From assembly GCA_002419445.1 (NCBI GenBank), contig DIGC01000008.1:1-5242 (forward strand): a stretch of 5,242 nt of DNA, in the 5' to 3' direction. The notes under the pieces were generated by a model. The model saw nothing but the letters and a program-made list of their open reading frames with translations, was not told the DNA's origin and did no database searches. A program made the translations under genes and the position numbers. How positions within the stretch are numbered: position 1 is the first letter of the stretch; each line of letters opens with the position of its first letter. Source of the DNA: Caryophanales bacterium UBA5732 (GTDB taxonomy: Bacteria > Bacillota_I > Bacilli_A > Izemoplasmatales > Hujiaoplasmataceae). Positions 1 through 5,197 of this stretch are shown here, in pieces.

Positions 1-3
1 ATA

Positions 4-1284
4 ATGTTTATAGATGAAGTAAATATAGTCGTTAAATCTGGAAAAGGTGGCGATGGAATTATCTCGTTTAGGCGAGAAAAACACGTGCCGCTTGGAGGAC
101 CAAACGGCGGGGATGGCGGAAAAGGCGGATCAGTGATTTTTGAAGCTGATGAAGGTATGTCGACTTTGATGGATCTAAAGTTTCAAAAACATGTTTTCGC
201 TCAAGCTGGTGAAAACGGTAAAGCAAAAAACATGCGAGGGAGAGACGCAACTGACGTTATTGTAAAAGTTCCTCTTGGCACAACGATATACAATAGTGAT
301 AATAATGAAGTTTTAGCTGATTTAGTCGAACATGGTCAAAGAGAGGTTATCGCCCGTGGTGGAAATGGCGGTCGTGGTAACAGTACTTTTGCGACTTCAA
401 AAAACAAAGCTCCCAGAATGCAAGAAAACGGCGAAATGGGTATTGAATTAAATCTCCACATTGAACTTAAACTTTTAGCTGATGTGGGGATAATTGGTTT
501 TCCTTCAGTCGGTAAATCTACTTTAATTACGATTCTTTCTAATTCAAGACCTAAGATTGCCGATTACCCATTTACGACCTTAATACCGAATCTAGGGGTT
601 GTAAGCCGTAACAACGTTAAATCCTTTGTTTTAGCCGATATGCCTGGCTTAATTGAAGGTGCGTCGCAAGGTCAAGGACTAGGGATTCAGTTCCTTAAAC
701 ATATCGAAAGAACCAGAGTACTAATTCATATGGTTGATATGTCGGAAGATTCGTTAAGAGATCCTTATAACGATTATGTAATCATCAACAAAGAACTTGA
801 AGAATATAACCCTAATCTCTTGTTGAGACCACAGATTATCGTGGCTAGCAAAATGGATACAGAAAATGCTGAATCGCGTTTAGAAGAGTTTAAAAAGCAT
901 TTTTCAGAAGATGTTGAGATAATTCCTATTTCTGTGATGACTAATGATAATCTTGATAGATTAGTTTATCGAATAGTTCAATTACTGGAAGAAACACCGT
1001 TTTTCTATAAAGAAGAAGAGACGATTGACGAGTATGTTGAATATAATTTTGTTGATAACGACGATGACATTATCATCAATAAAGTCGCTACCGATAAATA
1101 CGAAGTATCTGGCAAATTAGTCCAAAACTTGCTGAATAAGACCAATTTCTTGACCGATGAGCAAGTCACTATCTTTATAACAAAGTTAAGAAAAGCTGGT
1201 TTAGACAAACGTTTAAGGGAAGCTGGAGCTAAAGAAGGAGATACAATCGTCATCGATGGTGATGAGTATGACTTCATCGACTAA
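4..1284 (+). CDS. obg: Obg/CgtA family ribosome-associated GTPase, complete
   Basis: Obg is an essential GTPase that binds the large ribosomal subunit precursor and links ribosome maturation to growth and stress state. The 426-residue length matches the family. Residues 1–158 form the glycine-rich Obg fold (GGDG near 14–18, GGPNGGDGGKGG at 31–42, GGNGGRGNSTFAT at 119–131). The G domain follows: G1 GFPSVGKST at 165–173, switch I PFTTL at 189–193, G3 DMPG at 212–215, G4 SKMD at 282–285 and G5 SVMT at 310–313. The C-terminal OCT domain spans about 345–426 and ends in an acidic tail. The start MFIDEV fits the conserved family N terminus; its ribosome binding site lies outside the window. The G4 motif has Ser where NKxD is usual. 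ruvA follows after 127 bases on the same strand. Identification is firm; function is by family. Confidence 0.97.
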   Translation: MFIDEVNIVVKSGKGGDGIISFRREKHVPLGGPNGGDGGKGGSVIFEADEGMSTLMDLKFQKHVFAQAGENGKAKNMRGRDATDVIVKVPLGTTIYNSDNNEVLADLVEHGQREVIARGGNGGRGNSTFATSKNKAPRMQENGEMGIELNLHIELKLLADVGIIGFPSVGKSTLITILSNSRPKIADYPFTTLIPNLGVVSRNNVKSFVLADMPGLIEGASQGQGLGIQFLKHIERTRVLIHMVDMSEDSLRDPYNDYVIINKELEEYNPNLLLRPQIIVASKMDTENAESRLEEFKKHFSEDVEIIPISVMTNDNLDRLVYRIVQLLEETPFFYKEEETIDEYVEYNFVDNDDDIIINKVATDKYEVSGKLVQNLLNKTNFLTDEQVTIFITKLRKAGLDKRLREAGAKEGDTIVIDGDEYDFID

Positions 1285-1411
1285 TTTTTCAAAAATCCAT
1301 ATGATAATATTATGTTTATTATACGATATTTAATTGTTATTTATGTTATTTATATATGTTTTAATTGTGATGGTTTTTATTTGAAAATTTTTCTTAAAAA
1401 GAGGCGAGAAG
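1285..1411. other. AT-rich obg–ruvA spacer without a clear promoter or terminator
   Basis: This 127-base gap is almost entirely A and T. It contains an AT-only palindrome (ATAATATTAT, 1304–1313) but no GC-containing hairpin followed by a T run, so no obg terminator is visible. TTGTTA at 1334–1339 and TGTTTTAAT at 1357–1365 resemble promoter elements but are wrongly spaced (20 bases) relative to each other. ruvA may be read through from obg or may use a weak promoter here. Confidence 0.5.
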
Positions 1412-1966
1412 ATGTATAGCTATATAAAGGGTAAGATCACTGAAATCACTCCAAATTTTGTAACTTTAGAAAATCAAGGCGTCGGATATAAAATTTTAAC
1501 ACCTAACCCTTATAATTTTGTTATAGACGTTGAAGTTATAGTCTTTATATATCAAAAGGTTAGCGAAGATTCCATTGCTTTATATGGTTTTAAGTCTAGT
1601 GAGCAAAGAGATTTGTTTATTAAACTTATCTCCGTAAACGGCATTGGTCCGAAGAGTGCAACAGCTATTCTGGCCAGCGGGACAGTTGGATCAATCACAA
1701 AAGCGATTGAAGAGGGTGATGCTAAGTACCTTCAAAAATTCCCTGGTATTGGCCCAAAAGCATCCCAACAAATCGTCCTCGATTTAAAGGGTAAAATTGA
1801 TTTTGATACTGTTAGCATTCATACACAAAATATGATTGAAGTTGAAGAAGCTTTAATTGCTTTAGGTTACAAGAATAAAGAAATCGAAAAAGTAATCAAA
1901 AAACTTGATAACTCGAAATCAACAAATGAGCTGATTAAAGATGCGTTAGCAATGATGCTGAGATAA
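1412..1966 (+). CDS. ruvA: Holliday junction branch migration protein RuvA, complete
   Basis: RuvA forms tetramers that clamp Holliday junctions and load the RuvB hexameric motor, driving branch migration in recombinational repair. Residues 1–63 are the OB-fold domain (MYSYIKGKITEI, then SIALYGF at 54–60). Residues 64–130 carry the two helix-hairpin-helix motifs, VNGIGPKSA at 75–83 and FPGIGPKAS at 110–118, which contact junction backbone. A short linker (131–139) leads to the RuvB-binding domain III (about 140–184, EALIALGYKNKEI). At 184 residues it is somewhat shorter than the usual 195–205, mainly in the linker. The start is supported by AGAGG at 1400–1404, 7 bases upstream. Downstream lies an unrelated operon rather than ruvB, which must be encoded elsewhere. 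Identification is firm. Confidence 0.96.
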   Translation: MYSYIKGKITEITPNFVTLENQGVGYKILTPNPYNFVIDVEVIVFIYQKVSEDSIALYGFKSSEQRDLFIKLISVNGIGPKSATAILASGTVGSITKAIEEGDAKYLQKFPGIGPKASQQIVLDLKGKIDFDTVSIHTQNMIEVEEALIALGYKNKEIEKVIKKLDNSKSTNELIKDALAMMLR

Positions 1967-1969
1967 CCA

Positions 1970-1999
1970 CTTACTAGTTTAAAAGTGCATCTTACCAGT
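1970..1999 (+). promoter_or_regulatory. Candidate LytTR operator: two 9-bp direct repeats, 21-bp period
   Basis: CTTACTAGT at 1970–1978 and CTTACCAGT at 1991–1999 match at 8 of 9 positions, with a 12-base gap and a 21-base period (two helical turns). LytTR-domain regulators such as AgrA, ComE and VirR bind paired direct repeats of about this size and spacing, often with an AGTT-like core; here the cores are TAGTT and CAGTG. The second copy ends 7 bases before the –35 element of the operon that encodes a LytTR protein. The repeat is visible; the binding role is inferred. Confidence 0.5.
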
Positions 2000-2006
2000 G
2001 ATTTTC

Positions 2007-2035
2007 TTGCCGGAAATAAATTTTTTTTATATAAT
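2007..2035 (+). promoter_or_regulatory. Sigma-70/SigA-type promoter of the lipoprotein–LytTR operon
   Basis: A –35 element TTGCCG (2007–2012, 4 of 6 to TTGACA) and a perfect –10 TATAAT (2030–2035) are separated by 17 bases. The spacer is A/T-rich. Transcription would start near 2042, giving a leader of about 20 bases. The imperfect –35 with repeats immediately upstream suits an activator-dependent promoter. Confidence 0.7.
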
Positions 2036-2048
2036 ACGCTCATCAAAT

Positions 2049-2055
2049 AAGGAGG
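2049..2055 (+). promoter_or_regulatory. Strong ribosome binding site AAGGAGG for the lipoprotein
   Basis: AAGGAGG lies 6 bases before the ATG at 2062 and fixes that start. It is the strongest Shine-Dalgarno sequence in the window, suggesting that the lipoprotein is well translated. Confidence 0.85.
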
Positions 2056-2061
2056 AATTAT

Positions 2062-2679
2062 ATGAAAAAAATTAAGTATTTAGCATTATTTTTAATTACA
2101 TTTGTTACATTTATTATGGTAGGTTGCGATGCAACGAATAACACTCTCGACGATTTAGATAAAGCTATCGCAAACGTTGAAACTGCATCTCAACAAACAG
2201 ACTATCAAGAAATTTCAGAATTAGTAGTCGAAGAAGCAACTCCTATGAGTTTGAGCTTTACCGAGTTGGAACTGGACCCATTACAAGAGTTTATTGATTT
2301 AAGGACAAGTTTCCTCGAAAATCATTTGTTATTACAAACTCAAAGACTTACCTTCCAACTTAATAAAGAGGAACTGAGGTCTCTAATTAGCTTGTTTAAA
2401 GATTCTGAGTTACAACTAAGCGAACAAGATAAAGAAATCATTAAAGAAAAAATTGATCTTTTTAGAAGTTATCGCCAAGAGTTTTTAGATACAAAAGGAT
2501 TAGCTTACTTAAGGATATATAATTTAAAAGATCAATATAAGATTGAAGATATTGAGATGATTAATCAGACTATTAGTGAAGTAAATGAAGTTTTATTGCT
2601 TAGAATCACACTATTTGAAAAAACGAACCAAGATATCGAGGAAATAATCGCGATATTAAGGGGATATACGGAGATTTAA
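2062..2679 (+). CDS. Small helical lipoprotein of unknown function, first gene of LytTR operon
   Basis: I do not recognise this 205-residue protein. It has a lipoprotein signal peptide: MKKIKY positive start, a hydrophobic core at residues 7–20, and the lipobox IMVGC with Cys22 as the predicted lipidated residue. The mature part should therefore be anchored on the outer face of the cytoplasmic membrane. Residues 23–65 are polar, with Thr, Gln and Asn, like a tether. Residues 68–200 are rich in Leu, Glu, Lys and Gln without Pro after residue 73, and look like several amphipathic or coiled-coil helices (for example ELRSLISLF, EQDKEIIKEKIDLF, EVNEVLLLRITLF). There is no Trp and no Cys besides Cys22. 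It is separated from the LytTR gene by one base, so the two are surely cotranscribed. A sensor, ligand-binding or envelope-stress role is possible but unproven. Confidence 0.88.
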   Translation: MKKIKYLALFLITFVTFIMVGCDATNNTLDDLDKAIANVETASQQTDYQEISELVVEEATPMSLSFTELELDPLQEFIDLRTSFLENHLLLQTQRLTFQLNKEELRSLISLFKDSELQLSEQDKEIIKEKIDLFRSYRQEFLDTKGLAYLRIYNLKDQYKIEDIEMINQTISEVNEVLLLRITLFEKTNQDIEEIIAILRGYTEI

Positions 2680-2680
2680 G

Positions 2681-3124
2681 ATGAAGATCAGAGTTGAAGA
2701 AATTGAACAAACGGACGAAATAGAAGTCATCATTAAAGGTTCTAAGGATAATGAAGATGTTAAGGAAATCTATCGATCTTTATTATATTTTGAATCTGTA
2801 ATTTTGGGAAAAACAAATGACAAAACCATTTCTTTACCTCTGAGCCAAATATATTATTTTGATAGCGTTGACAATAAAACCTTCGCTTATGATAAGAATA
2901 CCGTCTACGATGTGAATCTAAAGCTTTATCAATTGGAAGAAAAGTTAGTAAATACTCCATTTATCCGGGTTAACAAAAGTATGATTGTGAATACAAGAAA
3001 GCTTAAGACCTTCAAATCCACAATTAACGGCAGAATGGAAGCGACTTTAATCAATGGTGAAAAGGTAAAAATATCAAGAAGTTATGTTCCGCTCTTAAAA
3101 GAAAAGCTAGGAGGAAAACGATGA
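2681..3124 (+). CDS. Stand-alone LytTR-domain transcriptional regulator
   Basis: This 147-residue protein is a DNA-binding regulator of the LytTR family without a receiver domain. Residues 1–44 form a short N-terminal segment of alternating charged and hydrophobic residues. The LytTR domain spans about 45–143: ISLPLSQIYYFDSVDNKTFAY (50–70), FIRVNKSMIVN (94–104) with the family's typical R-V/C-H/N-K-S-x-I-V-N pattern, and ISRSYVPLLKEKL (131–143) at the C-terminal strand-helix. The domain binds DNA as a β-sheet fold using paired direct repeats. The start has GGAG at 2670–2673, 7 bases upstream, inside the end of the lipoprotein gene. Its TGA stop overlaps the next start as ATGA. In LytTR regulatory systems such as HdrRM and BrsRM of Streptococcus mutans, such a regulator is held by a cotranscribed membrane protein and activates its own operon; the same is inferred here. 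Confidence 0.92.
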   Translation: MKIRVEEIEQTDEIEVIIKGSKDNEDVKEIYRSLLYFESVILGKTNDKTISLPLSQIYYFDSVDNKTFAYDKNTVYDVNLKLYQLEEKLVNTPFIRVNKSMIVNTRKLKTFKSTINGRMEATLINGEKVKISRSYVPLLKEKLGGKR

Positions 3125-3537
3125 TGAAAAAATATAGTGGTATATTCTTAAAATTTCTCTTTATCATCAATATTATTTACATTATCCTAGCGACAATCGT
3201 ATATCGGAGATTGGACATTCGCTTAACATTTGTCAGATTAGAAATTGGCGTATTAATAATTTCTTTAATATTATCTTTAGCAACTTATATTATGAAACTT
3301 GAAAAAGGTAATTCAATCGTCAATGTAATTTTAGGCTACATCATAATTGTTCCGAGCTTATATGTAGTTAGAAATAACTTTGGAACTTATCTCTTTCGAT
3401 CAGTCTGGTTGATTTACATACTAATGGTAGTTGTTGGTATCATCTACGGAGTTGTCTTGTACGTCCTGAACAAGAAATACAAAGATGAAGTTAAGCATCT
3501 CAACGAGTTGTTGGAAGAGAAGAAAAAACAGGAGTAA
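3121..3537 (+). CDS. Four-helix membrane protein, DUF3021-like partner of LytTR regulator
   Basis: This 138-residue protein has four predicted membrane segments at about residues 8–28, 38–58, 65–84 and 94–117. A charged, probably coiled-coil cytoplasmic tail follows at 118–138 (KYKDEVKHLNELLEEKKKQE). Size, four-helix layout, basic-helical tail and position directly after a LytTR gene match the DUF3021 family, although I rely on pattern rather than alignment. It overlaps the regulator by 4 bases (ATGA), implying translational coupling and matched amounts. AGGAGG at 3109–3114 sits 6 bases before the first ATG; a second ATG follows immediately at 3124 and would be only 3 bases further. The inferred job is to restrain or gate the LytTR regulator at the membrane. 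Its single Trp, encoded by TGG, is the only one in the six complete proteins. Confidence 0.85.
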   Translation: MMKKYSGIFLKFLFIINIIYIILATIVYRRLDIRLTFVRLEIGVLIISLILSLATYIMKLEKGNSIVNVILGYIIIVPSLYVVRNNFGTYLFRSVWLIYILMVVVGIIYGVVLYVLNKKYKDEVKHLNELLEEKKKQE

Positions 3538-3603
3538 TCCAAGCAGAAGAAAGAATTTTCTAAAAACCTTAAAAAACGTGCTAGAATTACAATACATCAT
3601 ATA

Positions 3604-3619
3604 TCGCTAGATTTAGCGA
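3604..3619. repeat. Perfect 6-bp inverted repeat in the convergent intergenic region
   Basis: TCGCTA (3604–3609) and TAGCGA (3614–3619) flank a 4-base loop GATT. Neither side has a T run, so it is not a classical terminator. It could be a stabilising 3′ hairpin on the operon transcript just ahead of the terminator, or a protein site. Function is unknown. Confidence 0.45.
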
Positions 3620-3629
3620 CAAAATAAAT

Positions 3630-3668
3630 AAAAAGCCCAAATAAACTTTCGTTTAAACGGGCTTTTTT
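3630..3668. terminator. Bidirectional rho-independent terminator between convergent genes
   Basis: AAAAAGCCC (3630–3638) pairs with GGGCTTTTT (3659–3667). Inside it TAAAC (3642–3646) pairs with GTTTA (3651–3655) around a TTTC loop, with a 3×3 internal bulge of mostly A·A mismatches. On the + strand the hairpin is followed by a T run (3663–3668) and ends the lipoprotein–LytTR–membrane protein operon. Read on the – strand, the A run at 3630–3634 becomes a T run, so the same hairpin ends the asparaginase transcript, whose stop codon lies only 2 bases away. Confidence 0.88.
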
Positions 3669-3670
3669 CA

Positions 3671-4648
3671 TTATACGGTGAATAATCCTTTTAAAAAATC
3701 TCGTTCAGAAGACTTTGTTAGAGCTAACATTAAGAGAATTCTTGTTTTTTGTCCATTTAAGGAAGTTGCTATAATACAACCCATGTCAGTTAAGTACTTA
3801 CCGCCACCAACATATCCATATGTATCAAGGGTACGACCTGAAGGACATCTCGAACAAATTATTATCGGAATATTAGCTTGAATCGCTCTTTCAATACCGG
3901 AAATCATTGCCGGAGGTAAATTTCCTCGACCTAGAGCTTCAATGACAATCCCTTTAGTTTTTTGATCAATCAGAAAATTAATCAACAAAGAATCGGATCC
4001 AGCATAAGCTTTAATGAGATGCACATTTGACTCCAACTTATCAACGTTAAGTTTATTTCTTTGTAAAGTAACTGAACGATGATATAAGACTTCCTTATTA
4101 TCAACAACACCCAATGGACCATAGTCTAAAGATTTGAAAGTATCAAGCGATAATGTATTCGATTTTGTAACTTCACTAGCAGCATTAATTTGATCATTCA
4201 TGACGACTAATACACCACGACCATGTGACTTAGTTGACTTAACAACTAATATTGAGGAGACTAAATTATTGATTCCATCGAACCCAAGTTCAGAACTAGA
4301 CTTCATAGAACCAGTAACAACAATTGGAATTTCAGTATCAATTGCACTGTCTAAAAAGAATGCAGTTTCTTCCAAAGTGTCCGTTCCATGAATGACAACA
4401 AACCCAATTGGATCTTCAGTAAGAATCAATTTTTTAATTAATTTAGAAATGTCCAGCATCAATTCCGGTGTCATCGAAGGTGATGGAATTTCGGAAAATT
4501 CGATTACCTCAAGCTCATGATAGAGTTCAGAATTTAATAATGACTGCATAATTTCTTTAGCTGATAAAGCAGGTTTGACAGTATGAGACACATCATCAAT
4601 CTTCATTGAAATTGTCCCACCAGTAAAAATCATGTATATTTTTCTCAT
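3671..4648 (-). CDS. ansA: Cytoplasmic L-asparaginase, complete
   Basis: L-asparaginase hydrolyses asparagine to aspartate and ammonia. The 325-residue length is typical of the bacterial homotetrameric family, and with no signal peptide the enzyme should be cytoplasmic. Catalytic features fall at nearly the same numbers as in the E. coli enzymes: Thr12 in TGGTIS (9–14), substrate-binding Ser58 in SPSMTPE (56–62), Thr89 and Asp90 in HGTDTLEETA (87–96), and Lys162 in TKSNTLSLDTF (161–171). The C-terminal domain has IVIEALGRGNLP at 234–245 and SRCPSGR at 266–272. The tyrosine often found in the mobile loop after Thr12 is not obvious in residues 14–30. The start is set by GAGGTG (complement of 4656–4661), 7 bases upstream. 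It is convergent with the LytTR operon and appears monocistronic. The ansA symbol is by similarity to single-gene Bacillota asparaginases; glutaminase side activity cannot be judged. Confidence 0.95.
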   Translation of the reverse strand: MRKIYMIFTGGTISMKIDDVSHTVKPALSAKEIMQSLLNSELYHELEVIEFSEIPSPSMTPELMLDISKLIKKLILTEDPIGFVVIHGTDTLEETAFFLDSAIDTEIPIVVTGSMKSSSELGFDGINNLVSSILVVKSTKSHGRGVLVVMNDQINAASEVTKSNTLSLDTFKSLDYGPLGVVDNKEVLYHRSVTLQRNKLNVDKLESNVHLIKAYAGSDSLLINFLIDQKTKGIVIEALGRGNLPPAMISGIERAIQANIPIIICSRCPSGRTLDTYGYVGGGKYLTDMGCIIATSLNGQKTRILLMLALTKSSERDFLKGLFTV

Positions 4649-4672
4649 AGGCTTTCACCTCACGTTAAATGT

Positions 4673-4681
4673 ATTATATCA
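4673..4681 (-). promoter_or_regulatory. Extended –10 promoter of the asparaginase gene
   Basis: On the – strand the sequence reads TGATATAAT, an extended –10 (TG, one base, then a perfect TATAAT at 4673–4678). No good TTGACA-like –35 lies 16–18 bases upstream, which is usual for extended –10 promoters. The start of transcription would be about 6–8 bases downstream, giving a short leader of about 20 bases before the ATG and leaving no room for a riboswitch. Confidence 0.65.
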
Positions 4682-4863
4682 TATTCAGCGAAAAAGTTAG
4701 ACCCCAAAAATCAATTTTAATCATGTTTGTCCGAGTAATTTTCGAGACCATTTTAAAGCTTATATTTTTTAATGCCTATTTTTGTGGGTATAACAAGTGA
4801 AGCAAAATAAACAGTTTCCACACGCAACCTTTTCTTTGCGAAACATGGCGCTACATATTAAGT

Positions 4864-4899
4864 TAACATAATATACATTATAGGAAGTAGATTATGTTA
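4864..4899. repeat. Perfect 9-bp inverted repeat with 18-base spacer
   Basis: TAACATAAT (4864–4872) and ATTATGTTA (4891–4899) are exact reverse complements separated by 18 bases. The arms hold a single GC pair, so an RNA hairpin would be weak; a protein-binding site with half-sites 27 bases apart is equally possible. A – strand TATAAT lies within the spacer (4877–4882), so a repressor-like arrangement around a promoter can be imagined. Function is inferred only. Confidence 0.4.
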
Positions 4900-4915
4900 T
4901 AAATAAGTAGTGGAA

Positions 4916-4924
4916 TTATCCACA
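4916..4924 (+). promoter_or_regulatory. Perfect DnaA-box match TTATCCACA
   Basis: TTATCCACA is the consensus binding site of the replication initiator DnaA. It is also half of a small inverted repeat, GTGGA-atta-TCCAC (4910–4923). Two weaker 7-of-9 matches lie nearby: GTTTCCACA at 4814–4822 and TGTGGGTAT at 4783–4791, the latter in reverse orientation. No dnaA or dnaN is present in the window, so a replication origin is not supported; an isolated or regulatory DnaA site, or chance, remains. Confidence 0.4.
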
Positions 4925-5014
4925 AAATATACCCAATTGAAATAAATGACACGATAATTCGGGGTTTTATCCTCTTTTGTCGACATCTAAACATATTCAA
5001 ATTATTACTGATGA

Positions 5015-5110
5015 TTATGTTTGTTTTAATTCATACCTACTTGTTCTTTTTTCTAGAAATCCGAACGAAAATTTGCCCTTTATTTTTCGTTTTTTAGACA
5101 ACCTGTACAT
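5015..5110 (-). CDS. Doubtful 31-residue basic small ORF
   Basis: On the – strand an ATG (complement of 5108–5110) lies 5 bases after AGGGGGG, which can act as a ribosome binding site. It opens a 31-codon frame ending in TAA. The peptide begins MYRLSKKRKIKGKFSFGFLE and has 11 Lys or Arg residues. It sits downstream of the terminator of the right-edge gene and would need its own promoter; TTGAAT with a TATGTT 18 bases on is only a weak candidate. No family is recognised. AT-rich non-coding DNA often yields Lys-rich frames, so this may be chance. Confidence 0.2.
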   Translation of the reverse strand: MYRLSKKRKIKGKFSFGFLEKRTSRYELKQT

Positions 5111-5169
5111 AAATACCCCCCTAAAACATAAAAAACTCGTGTGCTCAAATTCAAAAATTCAGTTCCAAC

Positions 5170-5197
5170 AAAAAAAGAATTAGTCCATGACTAACTC
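5170..5197 (-). terminator. Rho-independent terminator overlapping the end of the right-edge gene
   Basis: On the – strand GAGTTAGTC (complement of 5189–5197) pairs with GACTAATTC (complement of 5177–5185) around the 3-base loop ATG: a 9-bp stem with one G·T pair. It is followed at once by seven T (complement of 5170–5176). The left arm and loop lie in the final codons of the gene and the right arm contains its TAA stop. Confidence 0.8.

Larger units (their letters stand above)
4682..5169. other. Long AT-rich intergenic region with no convincing gene
   Basis: This stretch of almost 490 bases lies between two – strand genes. I see no conserved protein and no tRNA or rRNA. It contains one exact DnaA-box match, a 9-bp inverted repeat, smaller inverted repeats (CGCAA 4823–4827 with TTGCG 4836–4840), and a possible 31-codon ORF near its right end, all listed separately. 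A – strand TATAAT occurs at 4877–4882 without a matching –35. The length is unusual for this otherwise compact window. Confidence 0.6.

Noticed and set aside
1005..1277. 90-codon open frame on the – strand
   Set aside because: It lies wholly inside obg, over the conserved C-terminal domain, and is Ser/Leu-rich as expected for an antisense shadow of acidic codons.
1968..1987. CACTT…AAGTG hairpin after ruvA as a possible terminator
   Set aside because: The stem is only 5 bp with a 10-base loop and no T run follows; it overlaps the direct repeats, which explain the sequence better.
2760..2960. 66-codon open frame on the – strand
   Set aside because: It is antisense to the LytTR gene with no start signal or recognisable domain.
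4783..4924. Replication origin based on DnaA-box-like sites
   Set aside because: Only one site is a perfect match, the others match 7 of 9, there is no clear DnaA-box array and no dnaA, dnaN or other origin genes are in the window.
5064..5095. AACGAAAA…TTTTCGTT stem followed by T on the + strand as a terminator
   Set aside because: There is no + strand gene upstream to terminate, the stem has only two GC pairs and the loop is 12 bases.
4977..5183. 68-codon open frame on the + strand in the right intergenic region
   Set aside because: It starts with TTG, has no ribosome binding site, shows no recognisable family, and runs into the terminator of the opposite-strand gene.
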